Shown here: one piece after another, positions 56,011 to 64,000 of the stretch
Layout: the number at the start of each line of letters is the position of its first letter
How positions within the stretch are numbered: the stretch's first letter is position 1
Translations under genes and position numbers: made by a program
The notes under the pieces: generated by a model
Told to the model about the DNA's origin: nothing
Seen by the model: the letters and a program-made list of their open reading frames with translations, nothing else
Databases searched by the model: none
From: Mesorhizobium sp. WSM3862
Lineage (GTDB): Bacteria > Pseudomonadota > Alphaproteobacteria > Rhizobiales > Rhizobiaceae
NCBI RefSeq assembly: GCF_002294985.1
Contig: NZ_NSGE01000003.1
Span: 372,001-436,000, forward strand
Length of the DNA stretch: 64,000 nucleotides
Reading direction: 5' to 3'

Positions 56011-58692
56011 CTACTGGTTGCAGGCCGGCTCGCCCTGCTGTCCGCAAGAGAGCTTCTTCTTGGGCTGCGGCTTCTCCCGGGGGAGACGCCGCTCTTGCAT
56101 CTGCGGCCTCGGCTGCGAACGCAATTCCGGGCGTGGCTCCGACCTCTGCCGCCGCAGCACCTGCTCGTTAGGCCTTTCCTGCCTGAACTGGCGCTGCGCG
56201 TTCTGGTTCGGCCTGTTGACCTTGAAGTCGCGCTGGACGGTGACCTCCCGGCCGGCGGAACCTTCTTCGTTTTGCAGCCGGCGCAACGTCCTGCGCCTGT
56301 CGTTCCCGCTGGCCGAGCCCTGTTTCTCGTCGGAGAACACGGTCGGATTGTTCCTCCTGAACCGCTTCTGCATGGCCGGTCCATTGTCGGGTGGCCCAGC
56401 ACTAACGCTCGGCAGTCTGCGGAACTTCTTGCTCTTCGTATTAGCCGAGCCCTGGTTTTCATCAGAGAACACGTCGGGATTGTTCTTTCTGAGCCGCTCG
56501 CGCACGCTCGGCCGGTTCTCAGCCGGCATCCGGTCGACGGTAGGCAGCTTGCGGACCTTCCTGCCCTTGTTGCTCGCGGCGGCCGAACCTTGATCGCTCG
56601 GTTCGACCACGGATTGGCCTGCGGACAAATCCTTGCGCGTCAGCTTCCTCGGCTTGCCACCGCTCCGTTCGGATAAAGCCTTGGGACTGTTCTGCCTGAA
56701 CTTCTCCCGCGCGCTCTGCCCGTTGTCGGCCGGCATGCCGTTGACGGCGGGCAGGTTGCGGAGCTTTTTGCCCCTCTTCCGATCCGTGTCCTGCTTCCCG
56801 GTCCTGTCGGGACCGGCAGTTCCCGTCGCCTCTTGGTTGCCGCCCGAGACGCCTTGCCTGCCGGGTTGCCTCTTCAACTTGTTGCCGGGCAAGTTCTGGC
56901 CGTCGAGCGCCGGCTTGCCGTTGACCAGCGGCAGCCTCTTGCCATCGGCTCCGGGCAAGGCGTGATCGGTTGAGAGCTTGCCGGTTCTGGACGAGGTCTC
57001 CGGCGAGGTGTCAGGCTGCTGGCGCTGGATAACACGCTGACCAGGCTGCGGCGGCAAGGCGCCCTGTTGCTGATTGGATGGGGCCTGACGGAGCTTGGCC
57101 GCCCTCTTCTGCAGGAGCGGCGGCAGTGGGACCTTGGCCGCCAGAGCATCGGCGCGGCCACCAACGGCGCCTTCCGTCGTCTTCTGGGCTGTGGGGCGGT
57201 CAAGCCGAACACCGGCGCTCGGCTGCGCAGCCCGATCGATGGTCTCGTTTTTGATCGTCGTGTTGAAGGTGTTGATGACCGTCGTGTTGTGGATGTTGTT
57301 GAAGATGATGGCGTTCGGCGGCGGCACGACGTGGCGCGGCGGGCTGATGAATACGGGGATCGGCACGAATACCGGCGTCGGCAGGATGAAGACGTCGACC
57401 GGCGGCGGAGGTGGCGGAAGCACGATGAAATCCGGCGGCGGCGGCGGCAGGAAGATCACCGTGATCGGCGGCGGCGGTTCGAAGTCGAAATCGGGATCGT
57501 CGAAATAGAGCACCGGACGGTCGATATAGATGATTTCCTCCTCCGGCGGCGGCGGCAAATCATACTCATAGACGGTGAACTCCTCCGGCGGCTCCAGGGC
57601 AGCGTCGAAATGTTCGAGCCGCCGTCGTGCGTCCCAGGCATGCGGACCACGCGGATAGCGCCGCAGATAAGACCAGTAGGCTTCCGGCGTGTCCTCCAGC
57701 CAGGTCTCGCGCCAGGTGATCGCCTCGCGCCGCGCAGCGACAATGGCGCGCACGCGCTTAGCCATCGGATCGTGTGGATAGGCGACGAGGAAATCCTCGT
57801 AGCCGCGCATCGTGTCGCGGTCGAGAGCCGCGATATAAGCGTCACGAGCGTCGAAATCCCGGATCGCCCTGGTCCGATTGGAGCGGGATTCGGCCTCCGA
57901 AACCTTGGGCGCGGGCGCGTCCGCGGCACGGTCGAAGAAGACGAAAGGCGCGGTGATCTTCGAGGCATGCCACGGAACTTCCGCGCCTTGCGTCATCTCG
58001 TTGACGCGCAGCCGCGTGCGGTCGAACACCTCGTCAAGCGACAACCCGCCCTCGCGTATCATTTCGGCGAGCGCCTGAGCATAGGCGCCGTAAGGGCCCT
58101 TGCCTTCCGGCGCGACCGTTCCCGGAGCCGCGTTGAACGCAATCAGCATGTTCGGGTCGGGATCGACAAGCGCGAGACCACCGGCCAGGGGCTGGCTCAT
58201 CTTGGGCAAGGCATCAGGCCGCGCCGCGTCGAGCACAACGATGTTTACCTTCGTCGGCAATCCGGCCAACGACCGGGTGACATCCGAGAGCCGCATTGCC
58301 TGAAGCGGCACGTCGGCTGGACTGGCGATCTGGGCATCGACCGGAAGAAAGTAGTTCTCCCCTTCGAACTGCACGCCGTGGCCGGCAAGATAGACGAAGA
58401 CGACCGCGTCGGGACCGGCGGCGGAAACCTTGCCGAGAAAATCGCGCAGCGCGCCGCGCAGCGAGTCCTGATCGACATCGCGCGCGCCGACGACGTCGAA
58501 CCCTGCCGCCTGCAGGGTCTGCGCGATCAGGCCGGCGTCATTGGCGGCAGTCGCGAGCTCGCCGGACTGATAGGCGCCGTTGCCGATGACGAAGGCGAGA
58601 CGTTTTTGCTCTTGCGCGAGCGCACCGGTCGCGGACGCGGCGCCAAAAGCGATGAGAACGATGAGGCTGAGGAATTTTAGAAGCGTCTGCAT
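56011..58692 (-). CDS. Caspase-fold (peptidase C14-like) secreted protein without catalytic cysteine, with basic C-terminal repeats
   Basis: 893 residues from ATG 58692 (an alternative ATG at 58719 adds nine). A signal peptide ends near GALAQE. The caspase p20 domain begins KRLAFVIGNGAYQSGELATA; the catalytic histidine is present in VYLAGHGVQ (residue 105), but the cysteine block reads VVLDAARPD where LDACR is expected (alanine at about residue 157). So protease activity is unlikely. Next come an SH3-poor linker, long proline-rich runs (residues 365-465), an asparagine-rich beta segment (IIFNNIHNTTVINTF) and a very basic C-terminal half with four degenerate repeats of about 40 residues. The end carries two cysteines (SCGQQGEPACNQ). 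A scaffold or regulatory role in the envelope is possible; function unknown. Confidence 0.85.
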   Translation of the reverse strand: MQTLLKFLSLIVLIAFGAASATGALAQEQKRLAFVIGNGAYQSGELATAANDAGLIAQTLQAAGFDVVGARDVDQDSLRGALRDFLGKVSAAGPDAVVFVYLAGHGVQFEGENYFLPVDAQIASPADVPLQAMRLSDVTRSLAGLPTKVNIVVLDAARPDALPKMSQPLAGGLALVDPDPNMLIAFNAAPGTVAPEGKGPYGAYAQALAEMIREGGLSLDEVFDRTRLRVNEMTQGAEVPWHASKITAPFVFFDRAADAPAPKVSEAESRSNRTRAIRDFDARDAYIAALDRDTMRGYEDFLVAYPHDPMAKRVRAIVAARREAITWRETWLEDTPEAYWSYLRRYPRGPHAWDARRRLEHFDAALEPPEEFTVYEYDLPPPPEEEIIYIDRPVLYFDDPDFDFEPPPPITVIFLPPPPPDFIVLPPPPPPVDVFILPTPVFVPIPVFISPPRHVVPPPNAIIFNNIHNTTVINTFNTTIKNETIDRAAQPSAGVRLDRPTAQKTTEGAVGGRADALAAKVPLPPLLQKRAAKLRQAPSNQQQGALPPQPGQRVIQRQQPDTSPETSSRTGKLSTDHALPGADGKRLPLVNGKPALDGQNLPGNKLKRQPGRQGVSGGNQEATGTAGPDRTGKQDTDRKRGKKLRNLPAVNGMPADNGQSAREKFRQNSPKALSERSGGKPRKLTRKDLSAGQSVVEPSDQGSAAASNKGRKVRKLPTVDRMPAENRPSVRERLRKNNPDVFSDENQGSANTKSKKFRRLPSVSAGPPDNGPAMQKRFRRNNPTVFSDEKQGSASGNDRRRTLRRLQNEEGSAGREVTVQRDFKVNRPNQNAQRQFRQERPNEQVLRRQRSEPRPELRSQPRPQMQERRLPREKPQPKKKLSCGQQGEPACNQ
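56316..56940 (-). repeat. Four degenerate repeats encoding basic ~40-residue units
   Basis: Units read KKFRRLPSVSAGPPDNGPAM, RKVRKLPTVDRMPAENRPSV, KKLRNLPAVNGMPADNGQSA and KRLPLVNGKPALDGQNLPGN at their starts; the best-conserved pair continue with RRNNPTVFSDEKQGSA and RKNNPDVFSDENQGSA. The pattern is basic helix, LP(S/T/A)V, then P(A/P)(D/E)N. They lie at about 56316-56420, 56446-56560, 56660-56766 and 56856-56940. Confidence 0.75.
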
Positions 58693-58863
58693 GGCAATGC
58701 GCTGTCCGTTATCCGCCATCCGCCATCCGCTTATTTCAGTAACGCCGAAAGAGCAGGAATGTTTCCCTAACAGCGCAAAACTAAGACCTCCAAGAAGGCG
58801 GCTTTAGGGCGCAAATTTCGGAAAAGAGAGGCTTCAAGTTTCTTGCGAACCGGCTCTCGCGGA

Positions 58864-60105
58864 CTACCGGCGCCGCTTCGGCTTCTCCAGCAGCGCGACG
58901 GCCTCGACATGCGGCGACCACAGGAACTGGTCGATCGGCGTCACGCTCTTCAGTTGATAGCCGCCGTCGATGAGGATGCGCAGATCCCGCGCCAGCGTCG
59001 TCGGATTGCAGGAGACGGCCGCGACCAGCGGCACGTCTGAGCGGGCGATCTGCTTGGACTGATCCTCCGCGCCGGCGCGCGGTGGATCGAAGACGAGGCC
59101 GTCGAAGCCGCTCAACTCCTTGAAGGTCAGCGGCCTGCGGAAGAGGTCGCGACGCTCGCTGGTCACGCGCTTCAAGCCGCTGGCGAAGCGGGAGGCACGG
59201 TCGAGCGCGGCAAGCGCCGGGGCGTCTCCCTCCACGGCGTGGACCTCCGACTTCGCCGCCAGCCGGAGCGCGAAGCTGCCGCAGCCGGCGAACAGGTCGG
59301 CGACCTTCTTGGCACGCGACAGGTGCTGGCAGACGAGACCGGCCATCGTCTGCTCGGCGGCCTCCGTCGCCTGAAGAAAGGCGCCGGGCGGCAGGGCGAC
59401 GGCGACCGAGCCGAACTGCACCACCGGCTTCTTCGGCTCCACGATCACCTCGCCGTCTATCGAAAGCCTCGCCAAGCCCGCGGCCATCACGAAATTGGAA
59501 GCGATGCGGCGCTGGTTTTCGCCGAGCTTGCCCGCGTCATGGACGGCGACATCGAGGCCGGACGCCGTGGCGGTGACGGTCATGTGGAAGGCTTTCGGCG
59601 TCGCGCAGACCAGTCCTGCCAGCCTTCGCAAAGGATCGAGCGCATCAACGATTGCCGGCAATGAGATCGGGCATTCCTCGATAGGAATGATCTCGGAGGA
59701 GAGCGCGCGCACGAAGCCGAGCAGCATGCCGGCCTCGGTGCGCCGAGCGCTAAAGACGACGCGCCGGCGCGTGTGCGGTGCGCAAGGCACCAGCGCGTCG
59801 ATCTGACCAGCGATGCCCTTGATCTTGAGCGCCTGCACCACCCGTTCGCGTTTCCACTGCCGGTAGCCGTCGGCCTCGAAATGCTGCAACGCGCAGCCGC
59901 CGCATTCGGTGAAGTGTCGGCAGGGCGGATCAACCCTAAGCGGTGAAGCCTCAACAACCGACATCAGCGTCGCGCGGTCCTTCTGGCGCGCGGCGGTGAC
60001 CGTCTCGCCAGGCAGCGTGAACGGGATGAAGACCTCGCCGCCATCGGCACCGGCGATGCCGTCGCCCTGCGAACCGAGCCTTGTGATGGTGAAGCGCGCG
60101 CTCAT
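58864..60105 (-). CDS. RumA/RlmD-like 23S rRNA (uracil-5-)-methyltransferase
   Basis: 413 residues. An N-terminal TRAM-like domain begins TITRLGSQGDGIAG. The iron-sulfur cysteines appear in CRHFTECGGCALQHF with a further cysteine near residue 108. The SAM-binding block is VADLFAGCGSFALRLA, and the catalytic motif SCNPTTLARDL carries the nucleophile cysteine. It methylates uridine C5 in 23S rRNA, or in tRNA by TrmA-type relatives. It overlaps tlyA by four bases (ATGA), so the two RNA methylases are co-translated. Confidence 0.94.
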   Translation of the reverse strand: MSARFTITRLGSQGDGIAGADGGEVFIPFTLPGETVTAARQKDRATLMSVVEASPLRVDPPCRHFTECGGCALQHFEADGYRQWKRERVVQALKIKGIAGQIDALVPCAPHTRRRVVFSARRTEAGMLLGFVRALSSEIIPIEECPISLPAIVDALDPLRRLAGLVCATPKAFHMTVTATASGLDVAVHDAGKLGENQRRIASNFVMAAGLARLSIDGEVIVEPKKPVVQFGSVAVALPPGAFLQATEAAEQTMAGLVCQHLSRAKKVADLFAGCGSFALRLAAKSEVHAVEGDAPALAALDRASRFASGLKRVTSERRDLFRRPLTFKELSGFDGLVFDPPRAGAEDQSKQIARSDVPLVAAVSCNPTTLARDLRILIDGGYQLKSVTPIDQFLWSPHVEAVALLEKPKRRR

Positions 60106-60875
60106 GGCGATACCGCGTCCTTGATCGCGGCGAGAAGGAACTCGCGGTTGCCGTCGCCGCCCTCGATCGGCGATGGATGCAGCCCAAGCACGCGCCAGCC
60201 CGGCATGCCGGCAAGCCAGTCGCGCAAACCGGCGGCGATGCGCTCGGCATCGCTCGGGTCCTTGAGCAGCCCGCCCTTGCCGATCGCCTCGCGCCCCGCC
60301 TCGAATTGCGGCTTGACGAGAACCAGCGCCCTGGCGCCCTCGCCCGCCAAGGCCAGCGCCGGCGGCAGCGCCAGCTTCAGCGAGATGAAGCTGACATCAC
60401 AGACCAGGAAATCCGGAACGCGGTCGCCAAGATCAGCGGCGGTCAGGTCCCGCGCATTCAGCCCTTCAATGACCGTGACCCGCCGATCGGCGGCAATTTC
60501 GGGGTGCATCTGGCCGTGACCGACATCGATCGCCGTGACATGGGTAGCACCACGCTCGAGCAGCACCTGGGTGAAGCCGCCGGTCGAGGCGCCGATATCG
60601 AGCGCCTCATGCCCAGAGGGATCGAGGCCGAAATGGTCGAGGCCGGCAATCAGCTTCAGCGCCGCGCGCGACACATACGCCTGCGCCGGATCGTCGACGG
60701 CAACGACGCAGTGTGGCGCCACGGGCTGGCCCGGCTTGCGGGCGACTGCGCCGTCGACGGTGACGGTGCCGCGTTCGATCGCGTCGCGGGCGCGGGAACG
60801 GCTGGCGAACAGGCCACGTGCGACGAGCAGTTCGTCGAGACGCGGACGCGCGCTGGCGGGCAGAGAGGAACTCAT
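60102..60875 (-). CDS. tlyA: TlyA-family rRNA 2'-O-methyltransferase (hemolysin A family)
   Basis: 257 residues. An N-terminal S4 domain (RPRLDELLVARGLFASRSRA) is followed by an FtsJ-like methyltransferase domain with the SAM motif ALDIGASTGGFTQVLLERGA and DFLVCDVSFISLKLALP. It is expected to 2'-O-methylate 16S and 23S rRNA, which sets capreomycin sensitivity in mycobacteria. It is usually close to dxs in alphaproteobacteria; here gfa and a small gene lie between the two. Confidence 0.95.
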   Translation of the reverse strand: MSSSLPASARPRLDELLVARGLFASRSRARDAIERGTVTVDGAVARKPGQPVAPHCVVAVDDPAQAYVSRAALKLIAGLDHFGLDPSGHEALDIGASTGGFTQVLLERGATHVTAIDVGHGQMHPEIAADRRVTVIEGLNARDLTAADLGDRVPDFLVCDVSFISLKLALPPALALAGEGARALVLVKPQFEAGREAIGKGGLLKDPSDAERIAAGLRDWLAGMPGWRVLGLHPSPIEGGDGNREFLLAAIKDAVSP

Positions 60876-60989
60876 CGGCCTTCATTGGCGAAAGCCGGCG
60901 GCGAAGGCAATGGCAGCCCTGTTGAATATGGCGCGGAGCACGGCAGAATGCCGGCGCCGAAAGTCCGCTCACCCGGTCGAGGAAGAGCC

Positions 60990-61391
60990 ATGCTGAAGGG
61001 AACATGCCATTGCGGCGCTGCGCACTGGACGCTGGAAGGCGATCCGGGATCGATCACCGCCTGCAACTGCACCCTTTGCCGCCGCTACGGCACGCTCTGG
61101 GCCTATGACTATGTCGACGAGCGTATCCGCATCGCAGGTCCGACGAGCTCCTACAGGCGGGTCGAGCTGGCCGAGCCCGCGCTGGAAATCCTGTTCTGTC
61201 CGAAATGCGCCTGTGTGCTCGCCTGGCGCGGGTTGCTTCCCGGCTCGAGCGGCCGCACTCGCATCGCCGTCAATGTCAGGCTGGCCCCGCCGGAGGCGGT
61301 CGCCGACCTGCCGATCGAGCATTTCGACGGCCTCGAAACGTTCGACGACCTGCCGCGCGACGGCCGCTGCGTGCGCGATATGTGGTTTTAG
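60990..61391 (+). CDS. GFA (glutathione-dependent formaldehyde-activating) family protein
   Basis: 133 residues. The zinc cysteines are visible in CHCGAAHWTLE, ITACNCTLCRRYG and LFCPKCACVLAWRG, the standard GFA (CENP-V/Mss4-like) pattern. The founding enzyme adds formaldehyde to glutathione, but most paralogues have unknown substrates. GAGGAAGAGCC precedes the ATG. It is transcribed against its neighbours and overlaps the end of the small convergent gene by four bases. Confidence 0.92.
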   Translation: MLKGTCHCGAAHWTLEGDPGSITACNCTLCRRYGTLWAYDYVDERIRIAGPTSSYRRVELAEPALEILFCPKCACVLAWRGLLPGSSGRTRIAVNVRLAPPEAVADLPIEHFDGLETFDDLPRDGRCVRDMWF

Positions 61392-61672
61392 AAAATAGTC
61401 CGCGAGACCGGGCGCTCGACCGCCGGCATCAGGCCGTCATTGTTGGAGGCCTGCTCGCGCGGCTCAGCCGGAGCTGGCGCTGTCGGCGCGGCTTCCGGCA
61501 GCACCACCAGTTGGGGAGCCTGCTTGTAGGAAAAGCCGCCCCGGATGTTGCCCATCTTGCCGGCGACGATGTCCATCACCGCCTTTTCCAGGTTGCGGTC
61601 GTAACGCGTTTCGGCTGCCATCGGAGCGGCCATGGCACTCAGCAAGGCCATACCGCAAAGGAACGACTTCAT
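61388..61672 (-). CDS. Small periplasmic protein of unknown function
   Basis: 94 residues with a Sec signal peptide (MKSFLCGMALLSAMAAPMAA, cleavage before ETRYD). The mature part has a short conserved-looking segment (NLEKAVMDIVAGKMGNIRGG) and an alanine/proline-rich tail. No motif was recognised. It is convergent with gfa. The 151 bases between its start and the dxs stop codon hold no clear feature. Confidence 0.75.
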   Translation of the reverse strand: MKSFLCGMALLSAMAAPMAAETRYDRNLEKAVMDIVAGKMGNIRGGFSYKQAPQLVVLPEAAPTAPAPAEPREQASNNDGLMPAVERPVSRTIF

Positions 61673-61823
61673 TGTTCTTATCCCCTACCTAGGACCAGGG
61701 TCTTAGCAGGGCGCCCGTTGAAAATCGGCCAAAAGACAAGGTAACCGAACGGCCAAATGAAAACCTAAACAAACAGTTGCACCCGCAAGCCGACAGACTC
61801 AATCGGAGAGCTGAGTTTTCGAT

Positions 61824-63737
61824 TCAGGCGCGCTGCGCTTGCATGCCATGGCCGAGTGCGGCGAAGACCGTCCGCACGATGCCGGTCGTGTCGAGGCCCG
61901 CGTCGGCATACATCTTCTCAGGCTTGGCGTGATCGGTGAACTCGTCCGGCAAGACCAGCGGGCGCACCTTGAGACCGTTTTCCAACAGGCCTTCATGGGC
62001 AAGGAAATGCAGCACCTGGCTGGCGAAGCCGCCGACCGCGCCCTCCTCGACCGTCACGAGAACCTCATGCGAGCGCGCGAGGCGGCGGATGAGATCCTCG
62101 TCCAGCGGCTTGGCGAAGCGAGCGTCGGCAACGGTGGTCGAAAGGCCCGCGGCGCCGAGTTCCTCGGCGGCCAGCAGGCAATCCTGCAGCCGCGTGCCGA
62201 ACGAGAGCAGCGCCACCTTGGTGCCTTCCTTGAGAATGCGGCCTTTGCCGATCTCGAGCACTGAGCCGCGCTCCGGCATGTCGACGCCAACGCCGTTGCC
62301 GCGCGGATAGCGGAAGGCGATCGGGCCGCCGTCGTAGTCGGCTGCCGTGCGCACCATATGGCGAAGCTCCGCCTCATCGGCGGCGGCCATGACGACGAAG
62401 CCAGGCAGCGAGGCGAGGAAGGTCGTGTCGAAGGCGCCGCAGTGCGTGGCGCCGTCGGCGCCGACGAAGCCGGCGCGGTCGATCGGGAAGCGCACCGGCA
62501 GTTTCTGGATTGCCACGTCGTGCACCACCTGATCGTAGGCGCGCTGCAGGAAGGTCGAATAGATGGCGGCGAAGGGCTTGTAGCCTTCGGTGGCGAGGCC
62601 GGCGGCGAAGGTCACCGCGTGCTGCTCGGCAATGCCGACATCGAAGGTTCGGGCCGGGAACACCTCGCCGAAGAGGTCGAGGCCGGTGCCACTCGGCATG
62701 GCGGCGGTGATCGCCACGATTCGTTCGTCCTCGCGCGCCTCCTGGATCAGGCTCTCGGCGAAGACCTTGGTGTAGCTCGGCGCGTTGGCCGGCGCTTTCG
62801 CCTGCGCGCCGGTGATGACGTCGAACTTGTTGACGCCGTGATACTTGTCGGCGGCGGCCTCCGCCGGCGCGTAGCCCTTGCCCTTCTGGGTGACGACATG
62901 GATCAGAATGGGACCGTCGCCATTATCGCGGACGTTCTTCAGCACCGGGATCAGGTGCTCCAAATTGTGTCCATCGATCGGGCCGATGTGGAAGAATCCC
63001 ATCTCCTCGAACAGCGTGCCGCCGGTGACGTAACCGCGCGCATGCTCGACGGCGCGGGTGATGGCGCTGTCGGCGCGCTTGCCGAGATAGGAGGTCAGCT
63101 TCTTGCCGAAATCGCGCAGGCCGAGATAGGTCTTGCCGGAGGCAAGCCTCGCCAGATAGGCGCTCATCGCGCCGGTCGGCGGGGCGATCGACATGTCGTT
63201 GTCGTTGAGGATGACGATCAGGCGGGCATTGAGCGCGCCGGCGTTGTTCATCGCCTCATAGGCCATCCCGGCGGACATGGCGCCGTCGCCGATGACGGCG
63301 ATGACATTGTTGCGGCCGCCCGCAAGGTCGCGGCCCATCGCCATGCCGAGGCCGGCCGAAATCGAAGTCGAGGAATGCGCTGCGCCGAAGGGGTCGTATT
63401 CGCTCTCTGCGCGCCGGGTGAAGCCGGAGAGACCGCCTTCCTGGCGAAGCGTGCGGATGCGGTCGCGGCGGCCGGTCAGAATCTTGTGCGGGTAGGCCTG
63501 GTGGCCAACGTCCCAGATCAGCCGGTCTTCCGGCGTGTTGAAGACATAGTGCAGCGCAACCGTAAGCTCGACGACGCCGAGACCGGCGCCAAGATGGCCG
63601 CCGGTGTGCGACACCGCATCGATCAGCTCCGCGCGCAGTTCGGTCGCCAGCTGCGGCAGCTCGCTTTCATCAAGCGCCCGCAGATCCGCCGGGATGCGGA
63701 CTTTGTCGAGGAGCGGCGTGTCAGGCTTCGGGTTCAC
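61824..63737 (-). CDS. dxs: 1-deoxy-D-xylulose-5-phosphate synthase
   Basis: 637 residues from GTG 63737; the frame is open to a TTG at 63755, but 63737 gives the N-terminus [12 protein letters not shown] that best fits remembered Mesorhizobium proteins. The TPP-dependent transketolase fold is complete: [33 protein letters not shown] with [10 protein letters not shown] (the TPP motif), [15 protein letters not shown] and RYPRGNG. It makes the first MEP-pathway intermediate in the cytoplasm; ispH at 44.7 kb ends the pathway. A CtrA-type box lies 20 bases before the chosen start. Confidence 0.97.
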   Translation of the reverse strand: MNPKPDTPLLDKVRIPADLRALDESELPQLATELRAELIDAVSHTGGHLGAGLGVVELTVALHYVFNTPEDRLIWDVGHQAYPHKILTGRRDRIRTLRQEGGLSGFTRRAESEYDPFGAAHSSTSISAGLGMAMGRDLAGGRNNVIAVIGDGAMSAGMAYEAMNNAGALNARLIVILNDNDMSIAPPTGAMSAYLARLASGKTYLGLRDFGKKLTSYLGKRADSAITRAVEHARGYVTGGTLFEEMGFFHIGPIDGHNLEHLIPVLKNVRDNGDGPILIHVVTQKGKGYAPAEAAADKYHGVNKFDVITGAQAKAPANAPSYTKVFAESLIQEAREDERIVAITAAMPSGTGLDLFGEVFPARTFDVGIAEQHAVTFAAGLATEGYKPFAAIYSTFLQRAYDQVVHDVAIQKLPVRFPIDRAGFVGADGATHCGAFDTTFLASLPGFVVMAAADEAELRHMVRTAADYDGGPIAFRYPRGNGVGVDMPERGSVLEIGKGRILKEGTKVALLSFGTRLQDCLLAAEELGAAGLSTTVADARFAKPLDEDLIRRLARSHEVLVTVEEGAVGGFASQVLHFLAHEGLLENGLKVRPLVLPDEFTDHAKPEKMYADAGLDTTGIVRTVFAALGHGMQAQRA

Positions 63738-63756
63738 TCTGGGACGGCCTGTCAAC

Positions 63757-63771
63757 TTAACCTTGGGTTAA
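63757..63771. promoter_or_regulatory. CtrA-type binding site upstream of dxs
   Basis: TTAA-CCTTGGG-TTAA matches the full CtrA consensus TTAA-N7-TTAA exactly. It lies 20 bases upstream of the preferred dxs start codon. A site this close to the start would more likely repress than activate. Confidence 0.45.
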
Positions 63772-63848
63772 CCTTCAAATATGCGCTTTGCTATGCGCGA
63801 GATAGGCTGACGGCGCGCCAATGTAAATGCGTGTCAGTGACGCGCCCG

Positions 63849-63870
63849 GCGCAGAATGTCCATTCTGCGC
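63849..63870. terminator. Hairpin at the end of the pirin gene
   Basis: GCGCAGAATG and CATTCTGCGC are perfect inverted arms, separated by only two bases, at the pirin stop codon. It may terminate the leftward pirin transcript before dxs. Confidence 0.5.
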
Positions 63871-64000
63871 TAACCTTCCGGCAGCGGAATGAATTCTTCC
63901 TCATCGCCAGGAACGATATCGAAGCGGCCCGTCTTCCATTCTTCCTTGGCCTGCTCGATGCGTTCTTTCGAGGACGAAACGAAATTCCACCAGATATAGC
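63870..64000 (-). CDS. Pirin-family protein, C-terminal end only
   Basis: The last 42 residues before the stop read [20 protein letters not shown], then [20 protein letters not shown], which is the conserved C-terminal end of bacterial pirins (cupin-fold proteins of the quercetinase type). The N-terminal metal-binding half lies outside the window. It is upstream of and in the same orientation as dxs. Confidence 0.85.
   Translation of the reverse strand, partial: YIWWNFVSSSKERIEQAKEEWKTGRFDIVPGDEEEFIPLPEG

Noticed and set aside
57067..58680. 537-codon plus-strand open frame
   Set aside because: Antisense to the caspase-fold gene; arginine/aspartate-rich mirror product.

Overview
The window reads as chromosomal DNA of a rhizobial alphaproteobacterium, most likely Mesorhizobium or a close Phyllobacteriaceae relative. 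Pointers are the high GC content, a CcrM-type GANTC methyltransferase, a ctaC-ctaD-ctaB-ctaG-ctaE cytochrome oxidase operon with an IalB-family gene and tldD beside it, an ispH-thrB-rnhA operon, and protein sequences that look Mesorhizobium-like throughout. This assignment is from memory of families; no search was run. No tRNA, rRNA, CRISPR array or intact transposon was seen.

Bases 1 to about 22,400 are accessory in character. The first 16 kb form a catabolic island. It holds a LigJ-like amidohydrolase (cut by the left edge), a zinc-type alcohol dehydrogenase, a DoxX-like membrane protein and a cupin, and a LysR regulator divergent from a three-gene C1 module: a LigM-like tetrahydrofolate-dependent O-demethylase, formyl-THF deformylase (PurU) and a MetF-like reductase. 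It continues with a YceI/membrane-protein pair, a five-gene branched-chain-type ABC importer (livG-F-H-M-K) carrying a vestigial second livH, an M19 peptidase and an Asp/Glu-racemase-like protein. The simplest reading is uptake and demethylation of a methoxylated, perhaps lignin-derived, compound with recycling of the methyl group through folate. Two promoters in the island, in front of doxX-cupin and in front of the liv operon, share the same layout: TTGACA, 17 bases, then ATAC-N6-GTAT. A further ATAC-N6-GTAT copy lies upstream of the liv promoter. This suggests a private regulon whose regulator is not in the window. The O-demethylase is probably controlled separately by the LysR protein through a T-N11-A dyad.

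From 16.8 to 21.8 kb lies a type I secretion locus: a PrsE/HlyD-like adaptor, a PrsD-like ABC exporter and a 460-residue RTX protein with a beta-helix-like N-terminus, its likely cargo. Degraded or unassignable DNA surrounds it.

From 22.7 kb onward the content is mostly core. It includes an unusual HAD phosphatase-HerA-like ATPase fusion, DUF721-dsbA-smc, mutY, ccrM, HAD hydrolases, thrC, an M16 peptidase, an EAL protein with a broken GGDEF site, yqgE, a DsbD-like protein and a peroxiredoxin. It also includes rnhA-thrB-ispH, the full aa3-type cytochrome oxidase biogenesis operon, ialB, tldD, an orphaned AbrB/VapB antitoxin with a truncated vapC, a transglutaminase-like peptidase, a caspase-fold protein lacking its catalytic cysteine, rumA-tlyA, gfa, dxs and the end of a pirin gene.

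The most unusual items are the shared operator/promoter architecture, the LigM/LigJ-like C1 island, the vestigial livH, the HAD-HerA fusion and the pseudo-caspase with basic C-terminal repeats.
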